A stretch of DNA of 64,000 bases from NCBI RefSeq assembly GCF_020085105.1, contig NC_058055.1, positions 6,595,322 to 6,659,321 on the forward strand. Direction: 5' to 3'. Positions 1-29,062 of the stretch are shown here, piece after piece. The notes beneath the pieces are model-generated. The model searched no databases. It worked only from the letters and a program-made list of their open reading frames with translations, and was not told where the DNA came from. The translations under genes were made by a program, and so were the position numbers. The stretch's first letter is position 1. Each line of letters opens with the position of its first letter. This DNA is from Siniperca chuatsi. Its lineage: Eukaryota; Chordata; Actinopteri; Centrarchiformes; Sinipercidae.

Positions 1-3000
1 TTACTGTTCACTTGTGGTGCTGAATCAGTTATTTCCATCAAATGATTTTACATACTTTCATTTGTTTATCTTCTGCTTTGTCCATCAACAGTAAAGCCAT
101 CAAATGTTCATTGTGCAGGCATTGTACCCCTTCTTAATTTTCTATCTTGAATCCAGACAAGCAGTGAGCAACATAAAAGGTTTCACAACAGGAAGGACTT
201 CATCTTGAAAAGATCAGCAAGCAAAAAGCAAAATTGGAGGAAACAGACAACCAAAAATGGTTAGTCAATTGAGGTATCTTTATCACAGATACACTCACTT
301 CATTCTAGAGAACACGATCTGCCAGCTTGATGAGGTAAGAATTAAACATTCTTTTAAAGAAACACCCTCGTGAGTCTGAGACACATCCCTCCTCTCCCAG
401 AGATGCTTTTTTATGAATTATAGTGCTTCCATGGACAGATATCCAGTAAGGAAAGCTAAATGTAGGATATTATTTAGGATATAATGCCTATTTTTGCAAT
501 GCCTCTTTCCATTGTCTTTCTAGATGACAGTTGTGTCTCATAAAATGCAGTATTTTTCTTCACAGTGAGAACTGGACATTCATGACACTTCAACCATGTC
601 CAATTATAGAATTTCTCTGGTAATAAACACTCCAAATGGCACTCTCAACCTTCCACTTGCATGCTATATTTTTCTTTTAAGGATCTCTTTAGCTTCCAAA
701 CAGTTGTTCTATGCTGTTTAAAGAGTCTTTAGCCAGAGCCGAGTGATTCTTCAATGCATCTGTTCTCATGGGGCTAATGACTTGTAAGGATATTGCTACA
801 TGTATATGCTGGTACTTTTAGGACAACATTAGATAAAAGGTGCAATTGGAACTAAGTTGACCACCAACAGTGATGGAAACTAAGCATGTTTACTCAAGTA
901 CTGTATATAAGTACAATTCTGAGGTACTTGTGCATGTGGCTTATCAGACGCGGCCAGGTTGGAGTAAAGCTAAGCTGGGATTTACAAGAGGTCAGCAAAC
1001 TGCATGAACAGGAGAGTGAGAGAAATGTCACAGGAGCCCAGTCAGTGCACGCCCACACAGTCCTGAGAAAAGGTCTAATCACGAAAAATAAGTAACAATA
1101 TCTGTGGTGGATGATGGACCTTTGAACTACCTACATTAAAATGTTGCTTAGATGTTAATGCATCAGTGATAATAATCGACTATATATCAAATATTAATAC
1201 GGCGGCCCAGAAGGTACACTTTTTTTTTAAAAGTATCTTGTTGCACAGGATGATAATTTGTGAGTGCACAAGATTTAAAAAAAATTATCTTTTCCTTCTC
1301 AAAGGGGCCATTCTGCATAATGAATAGCCTACTACCTTTGATATTTAAAGTACATTTTGCTGAAAATATTTTCACTAAAGTAGAATTTTGAATGCTGCAT
1401 TAGGTAAAGGAGGCTCTAGATAGCACATTATAAGTACTTTGCTGCTAACAAACCTTACCCTCATGGTTCTAAGACTTTATTTGACTTATTATTAGTCAGT
1501 TTGTTGTACACCAAATGTAGCCAGGAGAATTTTAATTTTATCTACAATATTTTATTTATTTTATCATTATTTGATAGCTATTTGTCACTGCCAATGGACT
1601 AATACATGAAAGAACCCCTGAAACTGCAGATATCACAAGCCAATGTGTTTTCTTCACTTTTTGTCACCCTTACCAAGAATTGCATGTCACCATAGTGATG
1701 TCCGTAACAGATCAATTTATTGGTAACAATCACTGTTTTGGTATAGCGTACTTCAGCAAATGGAGTAAAGAAAACACAGATTAAAATAAGGTCTAGCTAA
1801 CAATCGCAATAAAAAGAAATAAATAGAAAATAATCCAATTAAGGTCTAGTAATTCCATGTTCATATGAATACATAACATCTACAGTATAAGTTAATAAAT
1901 TGAAGCTACTGTATAAATACATCACCAGCATGCACAATATTGTATTATGGAGAATATTGGAGCAGTTATCATCTTACACTGAAGAAACAGTATAATAGGC
2001 AAGTGCATTTCTTGACCAAGAAACTGAAGACAAAGTAAATCCACAAACCTCAAATCTGCTTTTAGAGATTCCACTTAACATTGCATGTGCTCTGTCCACA
2101 AATTATGCTTAGTTCACTAATCACGTCTGTGGTTCAAGGTGCCGTTTCAGAGATCCTACTGATTGTTATGAAGACAGCATAATTGGAGAATAAGGGTGGA
2201 CTCGTAATGTTCAATCACCACATTTTTTTAAAATTTCCATTCATTTTATTTTGCTACCTGGATTTCTGTGATTCAAATCATTTCCTACAAATATAAGGAG
2301 CCAATAGAAGTTGTTATAGTAACGACAATACTGACAATAAGAATTAGGTGTCCAAAAACAGTTAATTTATTTAATAAAGCACATCAGCACATGAGAGGGA
2401 CAAGCTGCACTAAGTTTACTTTATGAATTGGTATTTTTAGTTACAGTATGGCTGTTTGACTGAGCTGGACACGTACCTGACACAAAGCAAACAAAAAACA
2501 TTTTTTATGTTATCTTCAGTAACAGAGACAACCTGCTTTTCACTCAACGATCATAGTGTGGTGCAACTAAAGATGTCGGTACGTTTGACGTTACACAATG
2601 AAGTTCGACACCCCTAAAAGCCCGTCTTCCATCTCTGTAACCCATCTGCTCTCTCACTCACTTTCTCTGTCTTCCTCTCTCACTAAGCAAGGCCATGACA
2701 TTCAAGGTTACTCTAATTTTCTTGTTGCTCAAGCATCAAAACTCAATTTCTGAATGCTCCTCCCCTCACCGAATACAATAAGACAGCTCAGCTTCATTTG
2801 CGCGATAAGACCAGTCTCTGCCAGTGTGAAGGTATCATTACCCAATAGTCACACTGCGATGAATGACATACCTCTTGCTTCTAAAGTGGTATTTTGGCAA
2901 ATGCTGCAGAGGCTACCAAGGAGGGGGTTTCATTCTTTTATTTTTTTTTTTTAATTGTAGGTTATTTCTCAAACTAAAATTGTCTTCCCTCCTCCTACTT

Positions 3001-3195
3001 TTTTTTCACTTTTAATTTGTTGAAAAATAAAGAACAGCAGCCGCGTTAGTAGCATCGGCTAAATTGGCCACCGATGTTCCACACCCCCCCCACCCATTTT
3101 TTTAATTTTATTTCTAAGAACTTTTTAATTATTATTATTTTTGTCATCATTTGTGAGCGTGTGTGTTGTTTTGGCAGAATGAGGTTTTGGACTCT
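1..3195 (-). other. ywhag 3' UTR and downstream DNA, no coding signal
   Basis: AT-rich sequence downstream of the ywhag stop codon. 14-3-3 gamma mRNAs usually have long 3' UTRs, so part of this stretch is probably transcribed. Candidate poly(A) signals (AATAAA on the minus strand, TTTATT as printed) lie at 2937-2942 and 2366-2371, among others, and I cannot choose between them. A run of C and T tracts lies at about 3080-3145. The small open frames here have no codon bias or splice context and look like chance. Confidence 0.6.
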
Positions 3196-17870
<14,675 letters not shown>

Positions 17871-20800
17871 TGTAGGGTTTGTTATAGAGTATCTTTGGTG
17901 TAGACTTCACATATCCATGGAAAAGGAGGTGTTTCTTATAGAGTGGTGACATGGTGGCATTGGGTTATGGAGCAAGTACAGCACTCACATGCCAAATGCA
18001 AAGCTTGGTTACCGATCAGGCAAATGCCAGCTGCCCTGGTCCCCAGACCCCCATGGGCCACTCCTAAGGCCTGACGTTGACTTTAGGATGCACCACTGAA
18101 GCACAATACCAAGTGACTTGATAAGGGTCTAGCTGATCTGTCTTGAAGAGGGGCCTTGTGTCAAAATCTGGCCTTCATTATGCAGCTGATATAATGTTTG
18201 CATTGTTGATAATCCTTTATTAGCGTGTTATCCACACACCAAACCTTGTAATGCAATATTACAGCATTGGAATACTGGAAGCAATGCTAAGAGAGAGGGA
18301 GGAACAGGGCGTTGATAGGAGCCCAGCAGCTCATTTCTACCTGGGGGGGGCCAAGAAGACCTGCCATTTCCATGTAGCCCAACCTGTAATAATAAGAATG
18401 TATGGCACAAGATAATGTTCTCATAATATATCTTGCACCGACAAGATGCTATGTTGTAGAATATAAAATCATGCTTCCAGGAGATACACAAAGGCTCTTT
18501 TTGTGTAGCTTTAAACAATGTGAAACTTCTTGACAGCAGTGAGCCCGGAGAGGCCGTACGTGCAACTACAGGATGCCAAATGTTCAATGTTTCTAACCGG
18601 TAATATAATAATATAAGAATACATGTTTTACGTATTATTTCTGTGATAATGTAATCAAATAATCAATGAAACAGATTTCCTGTCCTCAGGTCTGACTGGC
18701 TGAGTCACCTTCAACGCCTGTGTAGCTGATAATGAAAAGACACACCTGTGACCACAGAGCTATTATTATCATCATCATCGTTATTATTATTATTATTATT
18801 AAAAGTTAAAGATTTAGAACATATCATAACAGTTGCACTTTTTATTTTTAAACAGTGGAGTATTAGAGCTGTATTTTTAATATTGTGAAGTAATTTTTTT
18901 AGAATGTATAAACTGAATACGGTTTGTTCTCATGTAATCGCATGCAATATAAAGTGTTTGTGAAACCACCTTTGTAACCATGGCTATGCCATTTGCTAAT
19001 ATTCCTGGTGATTGTAGTGACTGTAGATATGAAACAGGCTCATAATGCTGATATGCTGAGTCATTTTATCATGAGTCATCAAACACGCCCTCTTATACAG
19101 GCCATTTTATTTCCCAGTCCGTGTAGAAACTGGATGTTTCTGAAATTGATAAATCAGCTCCAACATTGCTCTTGATCCTCCCAGACTATGGAAAGCCATT
19201 TTAGCTTCTTGTTTTCTGTTTACCACATTCATACAGCTATCTGTAATTCATTTATGAGTCAAAATGCCAACTTAAAATATTGTATCTTTTATTGTATTTT
19301 ACTTATGAAAATGTTAATTCAAGATGCTGAATCAATCAAGTATGATTTGACTAATAAGACTAAAGTTACCTTTTGCCATCAGAGTGTATGAAACCTCCAA
19401 TTACAGATATCTGCAGTTCAGCATTGACTGTCTGTGAATGCCAAATATCTCCATTTAAATTATGACTTGTCATAAGTCAAATTCAAGATACTGTCTCCAG
19501 CTTAACATATCCTTAATTTCCGAGATCATAATCTTTTTTATCTAAAACTCCACTTTTTTTTTACAATAATTTACTAAAATATTGATATATTTCTGTATTT
19601 ATTCCTTATAATATCTTAAACTGAAATTATTACTTTTTTTATTACTATTATTACAAAAATAAAATCAAGAAATTTTAAATTTGTTTAAAGTCTATTACAC
19701 AGAAGTAATTGGTATTTTAAAAAGGAATTTTTAAATCCAAGATCATCCAGTCTGTTGTTGTTGTGAGTTTCAGGAGATATAAAATGTGCTAAATTCTCAG
19801 CAGTTTCTTGGGCAGCTGTCAGTCAAATGTAGCTTTAGTTCACTACAAATTCCTTTATATTCAGCTCATTCCTATTCTTCAAAATGTTCCTTCTACTTTT
19901 GACAAAATGCAATATAACAATGCATATGGTTTCTCCAGAATAGGTAATCAGCACAGTCGTAGTGCTCTGACATCACCAACTGAGTGGAGTCTGAGTGGAC
20001 AGAGGAATGAAATTTCAGCTAGGTCACATTCTTCCTCTTAAAGCAAAGTTGAATTCACTACCAATAAAACGCACCCTTGCTCATTTCAACACACTCTGAC
20101 TGACCGTTAGCTGATTGGGGCTAATGTTAGCTAATGACATTAGGTCGATACTGCTGTATAACTGACTTACTGAGCCAGTTTGCTGGCTTTATTCTCTACT
20201 TTTGCTACTATTACACTACATTTTAGCATTTATCATTATCCTGTAATTGTGTGCACTGTTAGCTACATAGTATCAGTATTAATGTTATGCTATTGTCCAA
20301 TGTGGGTGCAGTCAGATAGCTTAATTTTATTAATTATATGGCAGTTGGCTTATTTAATTTGAGAATTACATATCAACAAAATGATGTTAGCAATATTGTT
20401 CTTTTTCTTCTTTACATTGATTGACTAAGCTAACATCACGCATTAGCTCAACAATTAGCTTGTTGCCATTAGCTACAAATCGTAAATGACTCCTGGAAGG
20501 AAATGAGCTGGCTTAAAATGTAGAAGAAGGTGTAAAACCTGCTGTAAAACAAACTCTAAATCTCACTCTCTCTCCTGTAAATGAAGACATCTTGTTTTGC
20601 CGGTGGTGCATTCCCAAAAATCCTCTCCTTTGTGCAAATTCAAATGATAGAGTCACCATATTTGCACGTGCCATCACAGAAGAATAAAAAGTTAAAGCGA
20701 TGCACATGTTTAGGACAATGACAAATGCAGATACTGTTTTAAACATCATCTCTGTTTTTAAACCAAAAATATATTATATACCAAAAAATAAGAACATTTA

Positions 20801-21234
20801 TTTTGTCACATGTAAATGATTATTAGTTACATTTATTTATATGATGGTTTACAGAACACAAGTAACACATAATTTATTTGTAGATGGAGAGATACTATAT
20901 ATTCACAAGATATAACACAATTGTTTATGGATGTTTCTGTTTTCTTGCATTCTTGTGGTTTGTAGTATATCATTTTTTCCCATTTATATTTCTGTTTGTT
21001 TTATCATACATATTTGCGACTTTTGGAGCTGAAGTCCACAAAAATCCTTTTATCCACATAATTAATAATTGATGGACTTCCTCCAGTATACCTTATCTAA
21101 TCGTCAAAGAATCACATGTACAGAAAATATTTTAACATTTTGGGGCAAAAAAGAGAGAGACAGACAGTTAAAAGCTTTGTTTTTCTTTGTTTATCAAATT
21201 TTAAAAAACTGTGTACACTGCATTTTATGTCATA
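17871..21234. other. intergenic DNA between ywhag and the ssc4d-like gene
   Basis: AT-rich sequence with a short trinucleotide array at 18761-18800. Repeated TTAGCTAA-like words occur near 20100-20480, of the kind found in teleost dispersed repeats. The open frames are short, lack splice context and look like chance. No gene is supported. Confidence 0.6.
18761..18800. repeat. (ATT/ATC)n microsatellite
   Basis: Trinucleotide array on the printed strand: TATTATTATC, then ATC units, then (TTA)n. Confidence 0.85.
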
Positions 21235-21240
21235 TTTATT
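21235..21240 (-). terminator. ssc4d: candidate poly(A) signal of the ssc4d-like gene
   Basis: AATAAA on the minus strand, about 196 nt downstream of the stop codon at 21436. It is the best-placed signal in this AT-rich 3' flank, though others cannot be excluded. Confidence 0.4.
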
Positions 21241-21435
21241 TATAAAGTGCTTAATAGGCATAGATAGTTTATAGTTTGTAATCGTATACTGTCATATTAG
21301 TTATTTTGTATGTTGTTGGTGGTGGAGTATTCCTTCAGCAATGTGAAAGCTGTTATTTACATAATGTATACAAGTCCCAGGTTGCTACGCCCACTTCCTA
21401 CCCATGGTGGAGATGGGAATGTGGTTCTGCTGAAA

Positions 21436-21752
21436 TCACGACAGTGAGCAGGTGACGCCAGCATCTTCAGAGTGGTCACAGTTGTGCACATTCCAGGATA
21501 TATGGGAGCACTTCTGCAGGGAGGCCTCCGTACCGCTGCACTTGAGATTGTCCAGCAGGATTGTTCCTGTGCCAGGCCCGAAGAAAGCCTCTCCCCGAGC
21601 CGCCGTGGCCTCTCCACAGCCCAGCTGGCGACACACAACCTGAGCGTCAGGGAGGTCCCAAGCATCATCGCACACTGTGCCCCATCCAGAATTTGCAAAC
21701 ATCTCTACCCGACCCTCACATTGATGCTGGCCACCCACCAATCTCACCATTC
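21436..21752 (-). CDS. ssc4d: ssc4d coding exon 11: SRCR domain 4 and stop
   Basis: Acceptor TTGTTTTTGTAG|GA, terminal TGA at 21438-21436. SRCR group B domain with eight cysteines, from [20 protein letters not shown] to GVTCSLS. It differs from the others in [11 protein letters not shown] and in SWNVHNC in place of GWG.HNC. Confidence 0.94.
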
Positions 21753-24700
21753 CTACAAAAACAAAGAAGATTAACATAAATTCAGTCTTATGTGTTTTTA
21801 ATAACCAGTCTAGGGGAAGTGGGTTGATTTTGTGCTGGCTGAAGATATATTTAACCTACCTTCAGAGGGTTGTGTGGTGGTGGCAGGTATCCTTTCTGTT
21901 ACTCTAAAGTCACGTCCATTTGCAATGTAGTATTCAAAAGCTAAGGGTAGCAGAGGAAAGCAGAAAAAACAGTGATGCTTCTGGGTCCTGGGCATACTCA
22001 GAAAATATCAGGTCATAAAAGCAATAGCAAGGCTCTCTTGTAATTACTGTAGTTATCAATATAGGAAGCATCTTGCTTGGCTCCTTTAAAGCCACAATAC
22101 AGAGACACGCTCTGTAGCAAATTTCAACATCAACTGTTTGAAAAATATGATTTTGCACAGATTTTGATGCTTATTGTCATGCATAGATTACGTCCCCTTT
22201 GCTAATTCTAACTACCTGCTGAAGGAAGAATTAGAGACAACTGATTAAAAACTGCTGCCTTTAGAAAACAAACGTATAATCATATTTTCCGATTAACCGG
22301 AAACCAAGGGTGTGCTAGTAAAGGGGAGTCTGTATGTGCTTTTGATTTAGCCTCAAAGAAGTGAAATTTGGCCTGGAGGCATGCAGTGATGCTGATGTGC
22401 CTTGACTCATCCACTGTATTTTTCATGCTCTCTGGGCTGTCTCCTCCTCAGAGTACTACAGTCATGCATTGCAAAAGCCCAGCTCAGCAGGGCAGGCACA
22501 GATGACTGGATGAAAAGGAAGTATGAGCTTTCAGTGGATTTGATGACTTAACATAGATGTTTGTGATACAGTCATTCCCTATGTTCAGTATTGTATATGT
22601 GCATGTCATAAATGTATGCCTAATGGAGCCTGCTTTAGCCCCACAGGATGTTAGAGAAGTCCAGTCAGGTCTTACGTGCACAGATAACTCCAGCATCCTC
22701 GTGATGGCCACAGTTGTGCTGACCCCAGCCCAGGTGGAAGCACTGGGACAGCTCCACTTCAAAGCCGCTACATTCCACATTGTCCAGCAGGATTGGACCC
22801 AAACCGTAGCCGAAGTAGGCCTGGGTCTTGGCCGCAATAGCTGGGCCACAGCCAAGCTGCCTACACACCACGTTGGCGTTGGGCATGTCCCAGTCATCAT
22901 CACACACCGTCCCCCAAACATTTTTGTAGAGGACCTCTACGCGTCCCTGACAGCTACTGTTACCATTCATCACACGAATTGCTGGTTTGCCTGCACAGGA
23001 ATAAATAGACAGGTACATCATTGCAATTTTAGAGTAGAAGTGTGTTTTCTGATATAATCTATGTGGCTAATAATTGCATTAAAGGCTATAATATTCACAG
23101 GTCAGTCCAATATTAAAACATCCAGTATTTGTGTTTATAAAGCAGGAAGCAGTTTAATATTGTTACCTTTTGTCTGGGCAGTTGTGGTGACAGTCGTTGT
23201 ACTTGGTGGCTTGGTGACTGGAACTTTATCTGTTTCTGTAGGGAAGATATAATACATGACAAAATTACTTGATGGCTCAATACATCAGACTACCTGTTTA
23301 TAATGATCATGGTGAGGTTAGTCTGTTGCATACTTTCGCCACCATGTTTTGTGCATGGTGTAACACATTTAAAGACAATGGGGGAGAAATGGCTCTCCCT
23401 GTTGGCCATTTGGCAAAAGTGCACATTTCATTTTTACTGTGGACAAAAATCCAGCAAAACCAATTGGACATGTTGATGCAAAGGAGTAATAATCAGTGAG
23501 TGCTTGCTTGCTTACAGATACACATCTACTGTATAATATGTGTGTATACCTTCAGTTTTATATGTTCCCCAGAGCGCTCTCTGGTTTACTGTTGCCGGCG
23601 GAGGTATAGTAGAGGATCCTGAAGTGGGTAGAAATGGAAATGAAATAGTTTTTATATGTACAGTAACAACTTCTGCTATTACTATTTCTACTAATACTGC
23701 TACTGCTTGTTACTAACACAGATACCAATACTATTCTACTGCCATTGTGAACTCTTCTCATCCTCCTTATTCAATATCACCCTGAGAATCAACAAATTAC
23801 CCTAAGATTACAGCTTATCTTATATATATCTCAACATTATTAACTGACTTATTCTCTAAATACCGTCAAACTAAATATTTCCACCATAAGCTCACAGTAA
23901 ATAGTCACTATAATAAATGGTTGCCATGCAGTTTCTAGCCATGCTAGTGGCATAGCTTTAGGGATGGTAATGTTGCTCTGTCGGTCGGTCCACCACTTTG
24001 ATTCAGTCTGAAATATATCACCTATTCAGTGGATTGCCATGAAATTTTGTACAAATATTCATGGTCCCCAGATGATGAATCCTACTGACTTTGGTGCTCC
24101 ACTGACTTTTCCTCTACCACTCCATGAGGTTCACATTTGTGGTTTTAAGTGAAATTTCTCAGCAACTATTAGATAGATTGTCATGAAATTTGGTGCAGAC
24201 ATTAGGAGGAATTTTGGTCGGGTAAAAATTTAACTTCGTCCTATACTTTGATTTCTGACCAAATACTTTCAAAACTAAATACATTCCCATCAGACTCAGC
24301 TGTACTTTGGGTTTATTGCTAATTAGCAAATGTTAGCATGCTAACATGCTAAACTATGATTGTGAACATGGTAAACATTATACCTGCTAAACATCATGTC
24401 TACAGCATGTTAGTATTGTTATTGTGAGCATGTTAGCATGTTGACATTAATAAGTACAACCTGACTACTACTGAGCTACTTGCATGGCTGTAGGCTTTTA
24501 GTCTAGTTTAGTTATTTGTTTGAATAATAATAATAATAATTGTTTCTGCTTTACATCTGTACAACTTGTGTTAATGCATATTCCATAAAGCAGTGTACCA
24601 GTGCAGGTGACCCCAGCATCCTCATGATGGCCACAGTTGTGTTTGCCCCAGCCCAGGCTTTTGCATCTAGTCAGGTCCTGTTCAGTGCCGTAGCAGTTGA

Positions 24701-27700
24701 CGTTGTCCAGAAGAACCAGGCCGGTTCCATAGCCAAAGTAGGAGTTGGTGTGTGCATAGACAGCAGTACCGCAGCCTATCTGCTGGCACACCACCCGGGC
24801 ATTGTTGAGGACCCAGTCATCATCGCACACTGTTCCCCAGTTTCCCTGGTAGTAGATCTCCACCCGGCCCTGGCAGGTGTTCTGTCCATTCGCCAGACGG
24901 ATGGTGCCATCTCCTAAACCAAGAGGGAGGGATTTACAGGGACTGATGTTGAACACAACTGTAGATTTTTACTAGAATCTATATTAATGTCAAATTTAAT
25001 ATGTGCTGATTTGGGGGTATCAGAGGAAACTGTAACTGCTAGGATTTGTGCATGAGACAGAGGAAATGAGGGTGGGCCCTATACAAGACATACTGTGGCT
25101 CCAGAAAAACAAAACTGAAGCAGGTCTTAAGATGAACATCTGATATTGCACTAAGCATAGATGTTATCATCTTATGCCTCGGCCCAGACAAAAACACACC
25201 TTTAACAGAGACAATAGACTGTGTTCATCATTTAAAAATGCTCTTTACCTGAAAGGAAGCCATGAATCTGGATGACTTCACTGCATTCCCAGTGGGTTTT
25301 AAGGCCACCAGAGAATTAGCTAGATACGTCACTCAACTAAATTTGATTCTGTTCTAGTCTCTCATGGTCCTTTTGGGAATTAAGGGAAAAAACAGCAGAC
25401 CGACCACAACAAAGGCAAACCCAGCAAACAATAAGGACGGCCTGGAATTCAAGTGGCCTTTTCCAGGTGTATTGTACGGTTTCCCTGAAAATGTCCAAAA
25501 GATACTTTCCATTGAACTGAAAAGTCTTTGATGCTGTGTCACATTTGGTTGCAAAACTGAAATAATATGTCCCTTCAATTAAATTTATGTTTTTTTAATA
25601 AACCTATTTTTTAAATGAGCCTGACTGCGTGAGTTCATTTCATGAGGATTCCTGCATTTTGGACCCACACAATGGCAAAATAAGCCATCATTATTTAATG
25701 AAACCTGCCCTTGCATTTTGTAGTGACATCTGGCATGCCACCTGTCTGCTAGATTTAGGCGTGTGTGTTTTTGATTTTGATCCTAGAGCATAAAAAAGCA
25801 TCTAATCAAACACAGAGAAAGGCTGGCCTGAAGTTTAATTCCTCTGAATATACAACATATTTTCTAAGTAGGCCTATCATCCACAGTCAAGAAAGTTGAC
25901 TGTGGATACTGGTGGTATGATTCCATTTTTGGAGGTGGACGACTAATTTCATCAGTTGCCCAGATTAATGCCACATAAAGGTGTGGTTTGTGTTTTTCAA
26001 AGTGCATGTCTGATGCAGGGTCAAATGCTCAGACCTGCAAAAACAGATTTGTTTGGCCACTTGGGGGCAGTGCAAACAAGCTGTGAAAAAAAGCACTGAC
26101 ATATCACCTATTAAAGTGGTATGGTTACTGTGTTAGCAAACAGTTGTTTATTTACACATCCAGCAGAAACGGAGCATTAGCATTAGCATTAATTTTGAAG
26201 CATGTTTCTGGCCACCTGATGAATGAAGTCCAATTTTTGCTTTACTTTTAACTCTGTTTTGGTCTCCACTAACTCATGAGGGAAACATATGGCTTTTTAA
26301 CCGCTGAATGCTCAGAGAGTGAACCAAAACTGCCCGCAACGGGCAGTGGAACCAAAACAATGAGATAAAAGATGCTATAAAGCTCCATAGAGCTGAGGGG
26401 AACTGCTGTTTCGGGTGAAATTTCTCTGTGGGTTTATCACTACTGTACAAGCGACACCTCACACATACAAGAAGTTATGTGATCCACTGTTACCTACCTG
26501 GGGTTGTAGTTATACACATCTTGTTTACATAAGTATTAATTTTACACATAGTTCCTAGTTTATTATCTCAAAATTATCTTAGTTGTTCCTGGATTTTGGC
26601 CATTTGCTTTTATGCTTTTAAAAAAAAAGACAAATTCATCCCTGTGACGTTTCAGGTTGGCAGAAGACCATTCTCATTTAGATAAAAGCAGGGAGCACTT
26701 ACGTAAACCGGAGTTCTCCTGGGGCGGTGTGGTGCGATCCTCAAAACCTTTTGCCCCCACCACTGCTGATTCTAGCAGCAAAATGAAAAGGAAGCAGGAA
26801 TTTTAGTCACTTTGTCCTCTTTTCTTTCCAGGTTTATACATGAAGAGATGATTCACCACTACTACTGCCAACTCAAAGTTGTATAAAGGCTTTACCTCTG
26901 CAGGTAACACCCACATCCTCATAGTGGTAACAGTTGTGGACACCCCAGCCCAGACTACGGCACTGGCTAAGGTCTGTTTCGCTTCCTCTGCAGTCCACAT
27001 TATCCAGCAGGATGAGCCCTGTGCCTTGTCCAAACTGAGAGCTGCTGCCCACCGCCACAGCCACACCGCAGCCCAGCTGCCTACACACCACGTTGGCATC
27101 CACCATGTCCCAGTCGTCGTCACACACTGTGCCCCACGAGTCATTGTAGCGCACCTCCACTCTACCCTCACACCTGTTACGTCCATTCACCAGTTGTACT
27201 TTGGAAAGATAAGCAGACAATTTCTGTCAGGGCTTCTCTCTGTCAGATTCATTTTGCCATCAGTGTTTCATCACAACTCCATTCTCTGTTTTTGAGTGAG
27301 ATGAGGAAGTTCAGGTTGTTGGGTTATGATTGTGCTACCTCACTGAAAAATCTGAGGACCATAAAACCTCTACTGTCTGAGGGACGTTTTAACAACATGT
27401 TAATATTTGGGGGGAAAAAAGAGAAGATGAAGACAGACTAGCATGGCTGTAATGTAATGACAGTTAATAGCAAGAAAAAATCCTTCTGGACACAATAAGC
27501 CACATGACTCCTTGGAAGTGAGTGAGGTGGATGCAGGAGGGTGGAAGGTTACATAGCAAATAAGTGGGGATTAGGGAAACAGAGAGCTGGGAAAGTGACC
27601 TTGTTTAAAAAGCCCCAGGCATTGATCTACCTTCTGTACTCTCTTTCACTGACACATAGCATGGCCTGGATGCAGACATATGTGACTGAGTGTCTGGGCA

Positions 27701-29025
27701 GGTGCGGAGGTGGAGGTAGCTGTACAGCTCATGCTTACCTTGGTACTGCGTCCTCACTGGGGTTTGCACGTCATTGGCTGAAACAGGAGGGAGGAGGGGA
27801 TATGGGAGCGCGAGAGAGAGAGTATGGTCAAATTATTTGTTGAAAGGAGGCTCTTGGCCTTCCATAGTTACTGTACTCTATATCTACTATATCTATTTTC
27901 CTGTAACACTAGACACAGACTGAAACCACAACAGGAGGCCTGTTCAGACCATGAACTGCACCAGCCACAACAGAAATATGTTAGCCTGTTCTTTTAATTT
28001 GGGTTTTTAGCCATGTTAACAGCATGGAAAATAAGGGAAAGTCAACAATTATTGGATGGATTGCCATTAAATTTTGTACATACATTCATGGTCCTCAGAG
28101 GATGAATCCTACTAAATTTGGTGATCCCATGACTTTTCCTCTAGCGCCAACATTGGGTCAAAATTGAAATTTGCCCAATACTGGTTTATGACCAGATAAC
28201 TGAAAAGCTAATTACATTCACATCAGCCTCAGCTGTACTTTGTGTCCTAATTAACATATGTTAGTATGCTAACACTCTGAAACAAGATGGTGAACATGGT
28301 AAACATTAAACCTGCTAAACATCACCATGTTAGCATTGTCACTGTGAGCATGTTAGCATGTTGGCATTAGCATTTAGCTCAAACCATTGCTGTGCCTAAG
28401 TACAGCCTCACAGAGCTAGCATGGTCATCACACAGTTCTTATTCTAAGGAGGACCAGAAAGGTAAAATGTGATTAACTTAAATATTACTTACTGGATACA
28501 GCCCGTCTGTTTATTTTCACGTCTCCTGAAATTTTAATACAAAAAAATATTAGTAAGGCACACATTTGGATATCATATCTGCTGCAAGAGGAAAAAAAAC
28601 AATAAGCTGGTGTCAGCACATTTGAATAAATTGCTCTCTATATATTTGTTGGTACATAACGTCCAGTGAGTGGAATTGATCCTGGCTCCCTTCAAAATAA
28701 CTGCAGGGCTTATAGCCAGCTATCACTGGTAAACACAGGGCAGTGGAAACAAAAGCACTCGTCGACAGGGAGTTCACTTGCAGGTACACCCAGTTCTTGA
28801 GCATGATTAACGCCCCAAATGTGTGGTTAAGCACTGACACACAAGAAACATCTCATGTGTCACATTCTGTTTCAGTTCATGGCAGTAGTTCCTTGGAACC
28901 AATTTTTCTAATATGAAATGTAGCATCTCAAAATGAATTTACCATAGTCTATAGACTGGAATGACCAGCAAAATGCTGAGGGCCCATACTTAAAAACTAC
29001 TGATCGAAAGGGCCATCATATTATA

Positions 29026-29062
<37 letters not shown>

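Noticed and set aside
26879..27295. 138-codon plus-strand open frame
   Set aside because: Antisense shadow of ssc4d SRCR domain 1. The plus-strand frames at 22557-23057 and 24540-24917 and the off-frame minus frames at 21357, 22484 and 26803 are likewise shadows of SRCR exons.
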